Source of the DNA: UBA6627 sp965248675
GTDB taxonomy: Bacteria > Chloroflexota > Dehalococcoidia > UBA2979
DNA length: 64,000 nt
NCBI GenBank assembly: GCA_965248675.1
Contig: CBDFJZ010000006.1
Location: 434,001 to 498,000 of the forward strand
Direction: 5' to 3'
Shown here in pieces: positions 26,492 through 33,962 of this stretch; the first letter of the stretch is position 1, and each line of letters begins with the position of its first letter. The notes beneath the pieces are model-generated. The model did not search any database. It was given only the letters and a program-made list of their open reading frames with translations, and was not told the origin of the DNA. Position numbers and translations under genes: made by a program.

Positions 26492-27037
26492 ATGACCGCC
26501 GAAGCGCTGATCATCGTCGCCGTTCGCGTCCTCGGATCGCTGCCAGTGCTGCGCTGGGCGTTCGTCGGCGCCGTGATCGCGATCCTGGTCGACCTCAGCG
26601 ACCTGTTCATGCGCGACCTGATCGACCTCGGCGGCATCCCGTCCTACCAGACCTTCGATAAGTGGCTCGACCAGGTCTACATGCTCGCGTTCCTCGTCGT
26701 CGCGCTTCGCTGGGATGTCGTGCCTCGGACGATCGCGATCGTGCTGTATGTGTACCGGCTCGTCGGCTTCGGGGTCTTCGAGGTCTACGAAGATCGCGCG
26801 TTGCTGTTCGTGTTCCCCAACGTCTTCGAGTTCTGGTTCTTGTTCGTGGCCGCCACGTTGCTCTGGTGGCCCGACTTCCGCTGGACACGCCGCAACACCA
26901 CGCTGGCGCTTGTGCCGCTGGTCGCGCTCAAGGAGTTCCACGAATACGCGATCCACGTGGGCCGCTGGCTCGACGGGTTCTCCTCGATCGATGCCGTCGA
27001 GGCGATCTTCGGCTGGCTGGTGTCGCCGTTTGGTTAG
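26492..27037 (+). CDS. Conserved integral membrane protein, function unknown
   Basis: The protein has 181 residues and four to five hydrophobic segments (about 5-32, 58-70, 78-96, 104-122, 132-146). It has a conserved-looking polar motif KWLDQVYMLAFLVVALRW and aromatic-rich loops (PNVFEFWFLFVAATLLWWPDF). I do not recognise the family. It starts 12 bp after the LVIVD lipoprotein and ends 10 bp before the next gene, so the three form a likely operon. Confidence 0.7.
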   Translation: MTAEALIIVAVRVLGSLPVLRWAFVGAVIAILVDLSDLFMRDLIDLGGIPSYQTFDKWLDQVYMLAFLVVALRWDVVPRTIAIVLYVYRLVGFGVFEVYEDRALLFVFPNVFEFWFLFVAATLLWWPDFRWTRRNTTLALVPLVALKEFHEYAIHVGRWLDGFSSIDAVEAIFGWLVSPFG

Positions 27038-27047
27038 ACTGCCCGCC

Positions 27048-28166
27048 ATGTCCGAGCACCAGGACCGGTACCTCCCTCCGGCTGGCGAATGGGCGCGTCG
27101 CGATCCTGCCGAGGCCGGCTTCGACCCCGCACGCCTCGAGGCGGCGGTCCGCTACGCCGTGGAAAGCGAGATCGACTGGCCGATCGACGTCTCGCGGATG
27201 ATCAGGCGGAACGATCCACCGCCGCTCAACGAGATCCTCGGCCCGACGCAGCCGCGCGGACCCGCCGCGGGGGTGGTCATCCACGGCGGCTACCTCGTGG
27301 CCGAGTGGGGCGATCCCGCGCGCGTCGACATGACGTTCAGCGCGACCAAGAGCTACCTGTCGGTGACGGTCGGGCTGGCGCGCGACCGCGGGCTGCTCGG
27401 TTCGATGGACGAGCCGGTCTGCGAGCGAATCGACGACGGCGGGTTCGAGTCCGATCACAACGCACGGATCACCTGGAAGCACCTGCTGCAGATGACGAGC
27501 GAGTGGCAAGGCACGCTGTTCGACCGGCCGGACAGCGTCGACTACCACCGCGATGTGCCGGGCACCTCGCAGTCAGCCGCCGAGGCGCGCAGCGAGAAGG
27601 GCTCGGCGCGAGAGCTGCACGCGCCGGGGACGTTTTGGGAGTACAACGACGTGCGCGTGAACCGGCTCGCGCTGTGCGCGCTGCGCATCTGGAAGCAACC
27701 ACTGCCGGACGTCCTCCGTCGCGAGGTGATGGACCCGATTGGCGCCTCCTCGGAGTGGGCGTGGCACCCGTACGAGAACTCGTGGGTCGACGTGGAGGGC
27801 GAGCGGATGCCCTCGGTAGCCGGCGGGGGGCACTGGGGCGGCGGGCTGTTCATCAGCGCGCTCGATCACGCGCGCTTCGGGCTGTTGATGCTGAACCGCG
27901 GCGACTGGGACGGCCGTCGCCTCGTCTCGGAGGCCTGGATCGACGAATCGCTGGAGCCGTGCCCCGTGAACGATCGCTACGGCAACCTGTGGTGGCTGAA
28001 CACGGGGCAGCAGCTCTACCCGGCCGCGCCGGCATCGGCGTTCGCAGCGCAGGGCGGGGGCGGGAACCTGGTGTATATCGACCCGGAGCACGACCTCGTC
28101 GTGGTCACCCGCTGGGCGAGCGACCGTCGGGAGCTGGTCAACCGCGTTCTCGCAGCGCTGGCGTGA
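27048..28166 (+). CDS. Serine hydrolase, beta-lactamase (class C-like) fold
   Basis: The protein has 372 residues. The nucleophile motif S-x-x-K is SATK (Ser98-Lys101) in DMTFSATKSYLSVTVG. WEYNDVRVNRLALC supplies the YxN-type motif (Y-N-D) and GGGHWGGGLFISALDHARFG the glycine-rich region. There is no signal peptide, so it is likely a cytoplasmic esterase or amidase of the EstB/CubicO type, not a beta-lactam resistance enzyme. The start at ATG 27048 lies 10 bp after the preceding gene. Confidence 0.85.
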   Translation: MSEHQDRYLPPAGEWARRDPAEAGFDPARLEAAVRYAVESEIDWPIDVSRMIRRNDPPPLNEILGPTQPRGPAAGVVIHGGYLVAEWGDPARVDMTFSATKSYLSVTVGLARDRGLLGSMDEPVCERIDDGGFESDHNARITWKHLLQMTSEWQGTLFDRPDSVDYHRDVPGTSQSAAEARSEKGSARELHAPGTFWEYNDVRVNRLALCALRIWKQPLPDVLRREVMDPIGASSEWAWHPYENSWVDVEGERMPSVAGGGHWGGGLFISALDHARFGLLMLNRGDWDGRRLVSEAWIDESLEPCPVNDRYGNLWWLNTGQQLYPAAPASAFAAQGGGGNLVYIDPEHDLVVVTRWASDRRELVNRVLAALA

Positions 28167-28185
28167 TACGCGCGACATTGGAGGC

Positions 28186-28470
28186 GTGACCGAGCGCCAC
28201 CTCCGCGAAGCCACCCCCGAGGACGCCGACGCCATCGCCGCGCTCCACGCCGCAACCTGACGCCGCGCCTACCAGGGCGCCTTCAGCGACGCCTACCTCG
28301 ACGGCCCGCTTCACGAGGACCGGCGCAGCGTCTGGCGCGAGCGCTACGCTGACCCCCGTTCGGAGATGTACACGCTGCTCGCCCTTGGTGAGGACGCAAC
28401 GCTGCTCAGGTTCGCGTGCTCCTTCGGCAAGGAAGACCCGACCTGGGCGACGCTGCTCGACAACCGGCCG
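28186..28470 (+). pseudogene. GNAT acetyltransferase remnant
   Basis: It starts at GTG with TTGGAGGC upstream, 19 bp after the hydrolase. The frame reads VTERHLREATPEDADAIAAL, then HAAT and TGA at 28258 (codon 25) where the family has Trp, then RRAYQGAFSDAYLDG, RRSVWRERYADP and FGKEDPTWATLLDN. This is the N-terminal half of a GNAT domain. Homology stops at LLDN near 28465, where the convergent SRPBCC gene begins; the acetyl-CoA-binding loop and C-terminus are gone. It is a truncated gene with a nonsense codon, so unlikely to be explained by a single sequencing error. Confidence 0.75.
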
Positions 28471-28473
28471 TCC

Positions 28474-28995
28474 TCAGGCGCTTTCGGCCATCTCCGCGAG
28501 TGCCGTCTCGAGCTTGTCGAGCCCCTGCTCCCAGTTGGCGCCCGCACCCTGGGCCATCATGCCCTCGGGCCAACCGACCTGGCGTACGGTGAGCTTCGTC
28601 TTGCCCCCGCCGAGGTCCTCGAAGGTGATGGTGTTGACCTTCTCCATCGGGACGTCCTCGCCCATCCCGAAGGCGGTGGGCGAGACGACGTTGCCGTCTG
28701 GATCGGAGAACGAATCGGTGGCGACGAAGCGCTCGATCGGTGCGATCTCGCGGTAGGTGCCGGTGCTCCAGAACTCATCGCCCTCGGACGAGCGGAGGCC
28801 GATCAGGTAGCGACCGCCGACGCGAAAATCGATCTCGCAGGCGTGGGCGGTCATGCCGTTGGGGCCGTACCAGAGCTTGAAGTGCTCGGCTTCGGTCCAG
28901 GCGCGCCACACGAGTTCGCGAGGGGCATCGAAGACGCGCTCGACGACGACACCCTGTTCCTCGGTGCCGACGGGGACGCGATCGCTTGCCGTCAT
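28474..28995 (-). CDS. SRPBCC (AHSA1-like) domain protein, copy 1
   Basis: The protein has 173 residues. It has the AHSA1/START-like fold signature VERVFDAPRELVWRAWTEAE, then HFKLWYGPNGM, FRVGGRYLIGLRS, TYREIAPIERFVATDSFSD, and a C-terminal helix (GANWEQGLDKLETALAEM). The fold forms a hydrophobic pocket for a lipid or aromatic ligand. AGGAG lies 11 nt before the ATG. It is third in an ArsR-SRPBCC-SRPBCC operon and about half identical by eye to the gene before it, so a tandem duplicate. Confidence 0.85.
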   Translation of the reverse strand: MTASDRVPVGTEEQGVVVERVFDAPRELVWRAWTEAEHFKLWYGPNGMTAHACEIDFRVGGRYLIGLRSSEGDEFWSTGTYREIAPIERFVATDSFSDPDGNVVSPTAFGMGEDVPMEKVNTITFEDLGGGKTKLTVRQVGWPEGMMAQGAGANWEQGLDKLETALAEMAESA

Positions 28996-29092
28996 CGTGC
29001 TGCTCCTTCTCGGATTAACGCGGGCTGGCAACGACCCTGAACGGGAGCGGGCCGGAACCATCGAGGTGGCCCGGCCCGCCGGTTGGATGCCG

Positions 29093-29590
29093 TTACTCCA
29101 AGTCGACGAGCGCGGCCTCCAGCTTGTCGAAGGCCTGGTTCCAGCCCCCACCTGCGCCGGCGGCCATGTCGGGGTCCGACCATCCGGCCTGCCGCAGGGT
29201 CATCTTCGTCTTGCCGTCGCCGAGGTCCTCCAGCGTCAGGGTCAGGATCGTCTCGGTCGGATGACCGTCGCCCATCGGGACGATGTTGCCGTCCTTGTCT
29301 GAGAAGGCGTCCGTGGCGACGAACCGCTCGAACGGCACGATCTCCTGGTAGATGCCGGTGCTGAACATCTCCTGGCCATCGGGCGAGCGCATGCCCCAGA
29401 GATGGCGACCCCCAACCCGGAGGTCGATCTCGCAGGTCGGCAACGTGAAGCCAGTCGGCCCGTACCAGCGGGCAAAGTGCTCGGGCTCCGTCCAGGCTCG
29501 CCAGACTAGTTCGCGTGGCGCGTTGATCACGCGCTCGACTGTGACGCCTTCCTCGTCGGTGGTCACCTGCGGGCTATTGCTCGCGGTCAT
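29093..29590 (-). CDS. SRPBCC (AHSA1-like) domain protein, copy 2
   Basis: The protein has 165 residues. It carries the same motif series as its neighbour: VERVINAPRELVWRAWTEPE, HFARWYGPTGF, LRVGGRHLWGMRS, IYQEIVPFERFVATDAFSD, and the C-terminal GGGWNQAFDKLEAALVDL. AAGGAG precedes the ATG at 29590, which lies inside the end of the ArsR-type gene (17-bp overlap), indicating coupling. ArsR-SRPBCC pairs are common; the regulator usually controls the SRPBCC gene and senses an unknown ligand. Confidence 0.87.
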   Translation of the reverse strand: MTASNSPQVTTDEEGVTVERVINAPRELVWRAWTEPEHFARWYGPTGFTLPTCEIDLRVGGRHLWGMRSPDGQEMFSTGIYQEIVPFERFVATDAFSDKDGNIVPMGDGHPTETILTLTLEDLGDGKTKMTLRQAGWSDPDMAAGAGGGWNQAFDKLEAALVDLE

Positions 29591-30017
29591 TGTGCAGCTC
29601 CTTCGTGCCATCCTGGCGCGGCATTGGTTCATCGCGATTGCCTGGTTGATCAGGGCGCGGTGGATGGCCCTGCAGTTCACTGAGGCCAAGCTCCCAGAGA
29701 TACGCCTCGAGTCGGTCGAATCGGTCCTCCCAGAGGACGCGGTAGTGCTCCACCCAGTCGGCTACCTCCTTCAGCGGCTCCGGTGCCAGTCGGCAGGGCC
29801 GCCACTGCGCGTGGCGGCTTCGCTCGATCAGCTGCGCGCGCTCGAGCACCTTCAGGTGCTTCGACACCGCCGGCAGCGTCATCTCGAACGGCTCGGCCAG
29901 CTCCGTGACCGGCGCCTCGCCCTCGACGAGGCGCGCGAGGATCGCCCGCCTCGTTGGGTCAGCCAACGCCGCGAAGGTGGCACTGAGCTGGTCTCGAGAT
30001 GCGGTCACTGTGGTCAT
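29574..30017 (-). CDS. ArsR-family winged-helix repressor
   Basis: The protein has 147 residues. The helix-turn-helix is in FAALADPTRRAILARLVEGE and FEMTLPAVSKHLKVLERAQL, typical of the ArsR branch that regulates SRPBCC genes. No CxC metal site is visible, so it is not a metal sensor of the SmtB type. A longer C-terminal tail (about 105-147), rich in Pro and charged residues, overlaps the next gene. The ATG at 30017 touches a large dyad (30017-30058) that is probably its own operator, so autorepression is likely. Confidence 0.87.
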   Translation of the reverse strand: MTTVTASRDQLSATFAALADPTRRAILARLVEGEAPVTELAEPFEMTLPAVSKHLKVLERAQLIERSRHAQWRPCRLAPEPLKEVADWVEHYRVLWEDRFDRLEAYLWELGLSELQGHPPRPDQPGNRDEPMPRQDGTKELHNDREQ

Positions 30018-30058
30018 GTACTTTACTATTCGGTTTATCAACCGATTGGTAAAGTACA
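30017..30058. promoter_or_regulatory. 42-bp dyad operator before the ArsR-SRPBCC operon
   Basis: TGTACTTTAC (30017-30026) and GTAAAGTACA (30049-30058) are exact inverted repeats, and CGGTT/AACCG (30031-30035, 30040-30044) nest inside with equal 4-nt gaps. Each arm reads AACCGA(A/T)T(A/G)GTAAAG outward from the centre. The outer arm overlaps the start codon of the ArsR gene, so bound repressor would block transcription or initiation. The locally AT-rich stretch stands out from the surrounding GC-rich sequence. Confidence 0.75.
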
Positions 30059-30175
30059 GGCGACGGCCCACGCTGTCAACTCGGTGCACGACGAAGCGGG
30101 CGTCTTCCGACGCCCGCTTCCAGTTGGCAGGACCGGCGGCGGGCCGAGGCTTACTCGGTCCTCCGCCGCGGGGCC

Positions 30176-32035
30176 CTACCCGGTCCGATGCTGCGGGGCG
30201 GCCGCGTGCCGTGCGCGCCGGGTGCCAAGCAGCCACCCGGTACCGGCCAGGACCGGCATCGCCCCTGCCATGGCGATCAGCGCGAGCGTGAGCTGCGAGC
30301 TGCTGCCCTGGTTGGCGTTCGCGGCGGCGGAGCCGGCCGCGTCGCCGGACCGCGTTCGAGCGCTGTCCGCGTCGTCGCCCTTGGACGACTCGACCGCCTC
30401 GCTGTTTGACACCTTCGAGCTCGCCGGCAGCTCAGAGGAGGCCTGCTCGGCGGGCTCCGGGCCCGCGAGGGTCGACGATGACTCGCTACCTGCTATCTCG
30501 GTGGTCTCGTCCGAGCCACCGTCGGCGGTCGCCGCGGTGCCGCTGTTGGCCTCGGACGTCTCGCTCGACGTGGTCGTCTCGTTCGAGGCGGCCGCCACCG
30601 GCTGGGTCGTTGCCGGCTGGGTCGTCGCCGGCTGGGTCGTCGTCGGCTCCGTCGTCGCCGGCTCGGTCGAGAGCGACGATGGCTTGACAGTGAAGGCGCC
30701 TTCCACGCTCGTGCCCTGGTCGCCGTTGACCTCCATCGGGTGCGCGCCGGCCGGCATCTCGGCCGGGATGCGACCCGTGGTGCGGAACTGGCCCGCGGCG
30801 TCCGCGGTCGCGGTAGCGATCGAGCCGCCGCCGAGCTCGACACTAATGCGCTCGCCGGGCTTGAACCCTTGACCGATGATCGTCAACTGCTCGCCCGCGG
30901 CTGCTGAACTCGGCGTCACGCCAACTCGCACCTGCACGGTCGCGCTGGACGCGGGCTGGGTCGTCGCGGGCTGGGTCGTGGCCGGCTGTGTGGTCGCAGG
31001 CTGCGTCGGGGCTGGCGTCGGCGTCGGAGCCGGCGCGGAGATCGCGAGCACCGTGAGGTCGCCATCCCAGCTCGAACCCATGTCGCCGTTTACGTCCAGC
31101 GGGCGCGTACCAACGGGCATGCTCATCGCGATCGTGCCGCTGGCGCTGAAGGCGCCGCTGGCGTCCGCGGTCGCCTGGGCGATCGTGCTGCCACCGAAGT
31201 CGATGCTGACGTACTCGCCGGCGTAGAAGTCGCTGCCGGTGAACAGGACGTACTCACCGGGCTCGGCGGAGCCGGGCGCCATGCCGACCTTCGGGGTCAT
31301 CGGCGCCGGCGGAGGCGACAGTGGCGCGTCGACCCCGAGTTCGCCGTCCCAGCTCGAGCCCAGGTCGCCGTTGGCGTCCAGCGGGTGGTCGCCCATCGGC
31401 ATGTCGGCGGGGATCGTCCCCGTCGTCGTGAACTCGCCGAGGCCATCAGCGTGCCCGAGCGCGATGTCGGAGCCGCCGAAGCTGATCGTCACCCACTCGC
31501 CGGGGCGGAAGCCGGTACCCGTGAAGGTGACCGTTCCACCGGGAGGCGCCGAGCTGGGCCCGGAGCTGACGCGCGGGTAGTAGTAGGGCGCCGGTGTTGG
31601 CGTCGGCGCGGGCGGCGGCGGCGCGGTGACGGTGTAGTTGAGGTCCTTCGAAACGCCGGTCATCCCGTTCACGTCGAGCGGGTGCCCGCCCTCGGGCATG
31701 TGCGTGGGCACGGTGGCCGTCGTCGAGAAGTTTCCATTGGCGTCGACCTTGGCGGTGCCGATCGTGTCGCCACCGAATTCGATGGTGACGGTGTCGCCAG
31801 GGGTGAAGCCGCTGCCGCTGACGCCGAACGATTCGCCGGGTGCGGCCGATGAGGGGCTGGTGGTCACGGTCGTCGCCGAAGTCTGGTTGATCGTGCCGCT
31901 GGCGGAGACGCCGCCCGTGGGCAGGCCGGCGGCCTGGAGCCCGGGGACGCCGATTGGCGCGAACGATGCCGCGAGCATCGCCACTCCAGTTCCAATTCCG
32001 ATCACGGTTCGCTGTGCTCGACTCAGAGAATTCAT
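30176..32035 (-). CDS. Exported, membrane-anchored protein with four Ig-like repeats
   Basis: The protein has 619 residues. A signal peptide (about 1-36) is followed by four repeats of about 80 residues starting near 57, 150, 245 and 365. Each begins like SSAAPGESFGVSGSGFTPGD, continues with an FGG strand and ends HPLDVNGDxGSSWDG. The form resembles IPT/TIG or other cell-surface Ig folds. Pro/Thr linkers (PTPTPAP, TTQPATTQP) separate them, and a long Ser/Thr/Glu-rich stalk (about 455-585) leads to a C-terminal helix LTLALIAMAGAMPVLAG and RRAR. This is a surface stalk protein; ligand unknown. It shares its promoter element with the TSP3 gene. Confidence 0.82.
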   Translation of the reverse strand: MNSLSRAQRTVIGIGTGVAMLAASFAPIGVPGLQAAGLPTGGVSASGTINQTSATTVTTSPSSAAPGESFGVSGSGFTPGDTVTIEFGGDTIGTAKVDANGNFSTTATVPTHMPEGGHPLDVNGMTGVSKDLNYTVTAPPPPAPTPTPAPYYYPRVSSGPSSAPPGGTVTFTGTGFRPGEWVTISFGGSDIALGHADGLGEFTTTGTIPADMPMGDHPLDANGDLGSSWDGELGVDAPLSPPPAPMTPKVGMAPGSAEPGEYVLFTGSDFYAGEYVSIDFGGSTIAQATADASGAFSASGTIAMSMPVGTRPLDVNGDMGSSWDGDLTVLAISAPAPTPTPAPTQPATTQPATTQPATTQPASSATVQVRVGVTPSSAAAGEQLTIIGQGFKPGERISVELGGGSIATATADAAGQFRTTGRIPAEMPAGAHPMEVNGDQGTSVEGAFTVKPSSLSTEPATTEPTTTQPATTQPATTQPVAAASNETTTSSETSEANSGTAATADGGSDETTEIAGSESSSTLAGPEPAEQASSELPASSKVSNSEAVESSKGDDADSARTRSGDAAGSAAANANQGSSSQLTLALIAMAGAMPVLAGTGWLLGTRRARHAAAPQHRTG

Positions 32036-32084
32036 TTCCGCTCCCCTTCGTTTCCGCGGACCTGACGTCCGCTTCTTGGGGGGT

Positions 32085-32111
32085 AAGACGGCGAGCGGCG
32101 CGAAACCTTAC
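32085..32111 (-). promoter_or_regulatory. ECF-sigma-like promoter, Ig-repeat protein gene
   Basis: On the minus strand: GTAAGG (32111-32106), 15-nt spacer, CGTCTT (32090-32085), ending 49 nt before the ATG. It matches the element at 17601-17627 in both blocks, spacer length and much of the spacer. The leader that follows holds a hairpin, GCGGAC-GTCAG-GTCCGC, and the ribosome site AAGGGGAGCGG. Confidence 0.6.
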
Positions 32112-32248
32112 ACACTTTCGACGAATTTCTGGAATTCCTCCGCGTAGGCGTTCGGATCGGCGAAATGAGCCAGTTTCATTGACGATCTGACCGGTTGAAC
32201 GACACCACGCCTAGAATCCGCGTACGCGCAAGCACCGAGGAGCAATCA

Positions 32249-33058
32249 ATGGCTAAACGAGTGGAGGGCAAGACGCTGCTGATCTTCGGTGGCGGTCAGA
32301 CGCGAGGCGAAACGATCGGCAACGGACGCGCGACGGCCGAGCTGCTGGCGCGCGAGGGCGCGCGAGTGCTGGTCGTCGATCGCGATCTCGAGGCGGCCGA
32401 GGAGACCGTCGCGCAGATCCAGGAGGACGGAGGCGAGGCATCGGCGCTCGCGTCGGACATCACCTCGGAGGAGGATGTGCAGGCGGCGGTCGCGGCCTGC
32501 GTGGAGCGCTACGAGCGGATCGATCTGCTGCACAACAACGTCGGCGCGAGTCTCGCTCTCGGGGACGCCGTGGCGACCGAGCTAACCGTCGAGGCCTTTG
32601 ACCGGCTGTACCAGGTGAACCTGCGCGGGATGTGGCTCGCCTGCAAGCACGTCCTGCCAGTGATGCGCGACCAGCGCTCCGGCTCGATCGTCAACATCTC
32701 CTCGATGGCCGTCCGAGGCGCCTACGCTTACGTCGGTTACAAGACGACGAAGTCGGCGGTGGTCGCGCTGACGGAGAACCTCGCGGGCTTCAACGCCGAA
32801 TACGGGATCCGCGCAAATGTGATCCTCCCCGGCCTGATGAACACCCCGATGGCGATCGAGTCGCGGGTCAAGGCTGGAACGCCCCGCGACGAGCTGATCG
32901 CCTCGAGGGACGCGAACGTGCCGCTGGGCAAAAAGATGGGATCCGGTTGGGACACCGCCTACGCGTCCCTCTTCCTCCACAGCGACGAAGCGCGGTTCAT
33001 CACCGGGGTGTCGTTGCCGGTGGATGGTGGTGGGGCGGTGGCGCCGAGAACACACTGA
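32249..33058 (+). CDS. Short-chain dehydrogenase/reductase
   Basis: The protein has 269 residues and a Rossmann fold. The cofactor loop is FGGGQTRGETIGNGRA, a variant of TGxxxGxG. NNVG follows the fourth strand; the catalytic Ser is in IVNISSMA and Tyr/Lys in YVGYKTTKSA. The C-terminal GVSLPVDGGGAV is typical of SDRs. The ATG at 32249 has GAGGAG 8 nt upstream. The substrate is unknown. It diverges from the Ig-repeat gene across 213 bp. Confidence 0.88.
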   Translation: MAKRVEGKTLLIFGGGQTRGETIGNGRATAELLAREGARVLVVDRDLEAAEETVAQIQEDGGEASALASDITSEEDVQAAVAACVERYERIDLLHNNVGASLALGDAVATELTVEAFDRLYQVNLRGMWLACKHVLPVMRDQRSGSIVNISSMAVRGAYAYVGYKTTKSAVVALTENLAGFNAEYGIRANVILPGLMNTPMAIESRVKAGTPRDELIASRDANVPLGKKMGSGWDTAYASLFLHSDEARFITGVSLPVDGGGAVAPRTH

Positions 33059-33093
33059 TCACGGGCGTTTTCGTCGTATCGTTCGGTCGGTCG

Positions 33094-33954
33094 TCAGTTC
33101 CACTCGTCGAACCACGGGGCGAAGTCGAACGGCGTCGGGAACTCGGCGAGCCAGTCATCCGTCAGCGGTTCCAGGCTCGAGGTCTCAGTGTCGAGCAGGC
33201 CCATGCAGCCGGGTTGCAGCCCCCGCGCGTCGGGCTCCCAGCGCGCCGAGGCCACCAAACTGTTTAGACCCATGTAGGTCGTGCGCCCGAACTGCCGTGG
33301 CTCCACCAGCTGATGCGCGTGACCGGCGACGTGGTACGCCGGTCGCAGATGCTCGATCAGCGCCGTCATGGCGGGCGAGCCGTGGAGATCGCCCCGGTAG
33401 CCCCTGGTCGTGCCGTATGGGCCCTGGTGGCTGACGAGTACATCAATCGACCCGGGCTCGCGGCTGAGCACGGACTCATAGGCCGGGCGATCGAGACCAG
33501 CTCGTCCGGGTGCCTCCTCGGCACCGCCGAGGAACGCCAGCCGGACTCCATCGAACTCGAGCACGGTGCCGTCTGGGATGAAGCGAAGCGCATCCAGAAC
33601 GTCAACCGCGGCGGTCGCAGAGTCGGGATCGACCTCAAGACTGTCCAGCCACGTGAAGTCCTCGTGATTCCCGCGGATGAAGTGGAGGCTGCCTGACAAT
33701 GAGGCGCTCAGGGCTCTGATGCGCTCGGCCAGCTCGCCTTCGGCGCTCAGCAGGCGGGCAAAGTCCGCCTGGGCCGGATCGACCTCGATGTAACGAGCGG
33801 TCGACGGATCGGTCTGGGTCGGGTCCGGGTAAGCGCCCATGTCGCCGACCTGGATCAGCAGGTCGAGCTTCGCCCCGTCGCGCTGCCAGATGCCAGCCGC
33901 GGCGAGCGCATGAAACGCGAGGCCATGCACGTCACCGACGAACCCGATGCGCAC
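33094..33954 (-). CDS. Calcineurin-like metallophosphoesterase
   Basis: The protein has 286 residues and a GTG start. The metal-site motifs appear in order: FVGDVHG (D8, H10), QVGDMG, RGNHEDF, VSHQGPYG and GHAHQ. This is the full set of the dimetal phosphoesterase superfamily. There is no signal peptide. It begins 8 bp after the amidohydrolase stop, so they are probably co-transcribed. The phosphoester substrate cannot be inferred. Confidence 0.85.
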   Translation of the reverse strand: MRIGFVGDVHGLAFHALAAAGIWQRDGAKLDLLIQVGDMGAYPDPTQTDPSTARYIEVDPAQADFARLLSAEGELAERIRALSASLSGSLHFIRGNHEDFTWLDSLEVDPDSATAAVDVLDALRFIPDGTVLEFDGVRLAFLGGAEEAPGRAGLDRPAYESVLSREPGSIDVLVSHQGPYGTTRGYRGDLHGSPAMTALIEHLRPAYHVAGHAHQLVEPRQFGRTTYMGLNSLVASARWEPDARGLQPGCMGLLDTETSSLEPLTDDWLAEFPTPFDFAPWFDEWN

Positions 33955-33962
33955 CGCCGAAC

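Noticed and set aside
30590..31020. Short tandem GGCTGGGTCGTCGCC-type repeats
   Set aside because: They encode the TTQPA linkers of the Ig-repeat protein and have no spacers as in CRISPR.
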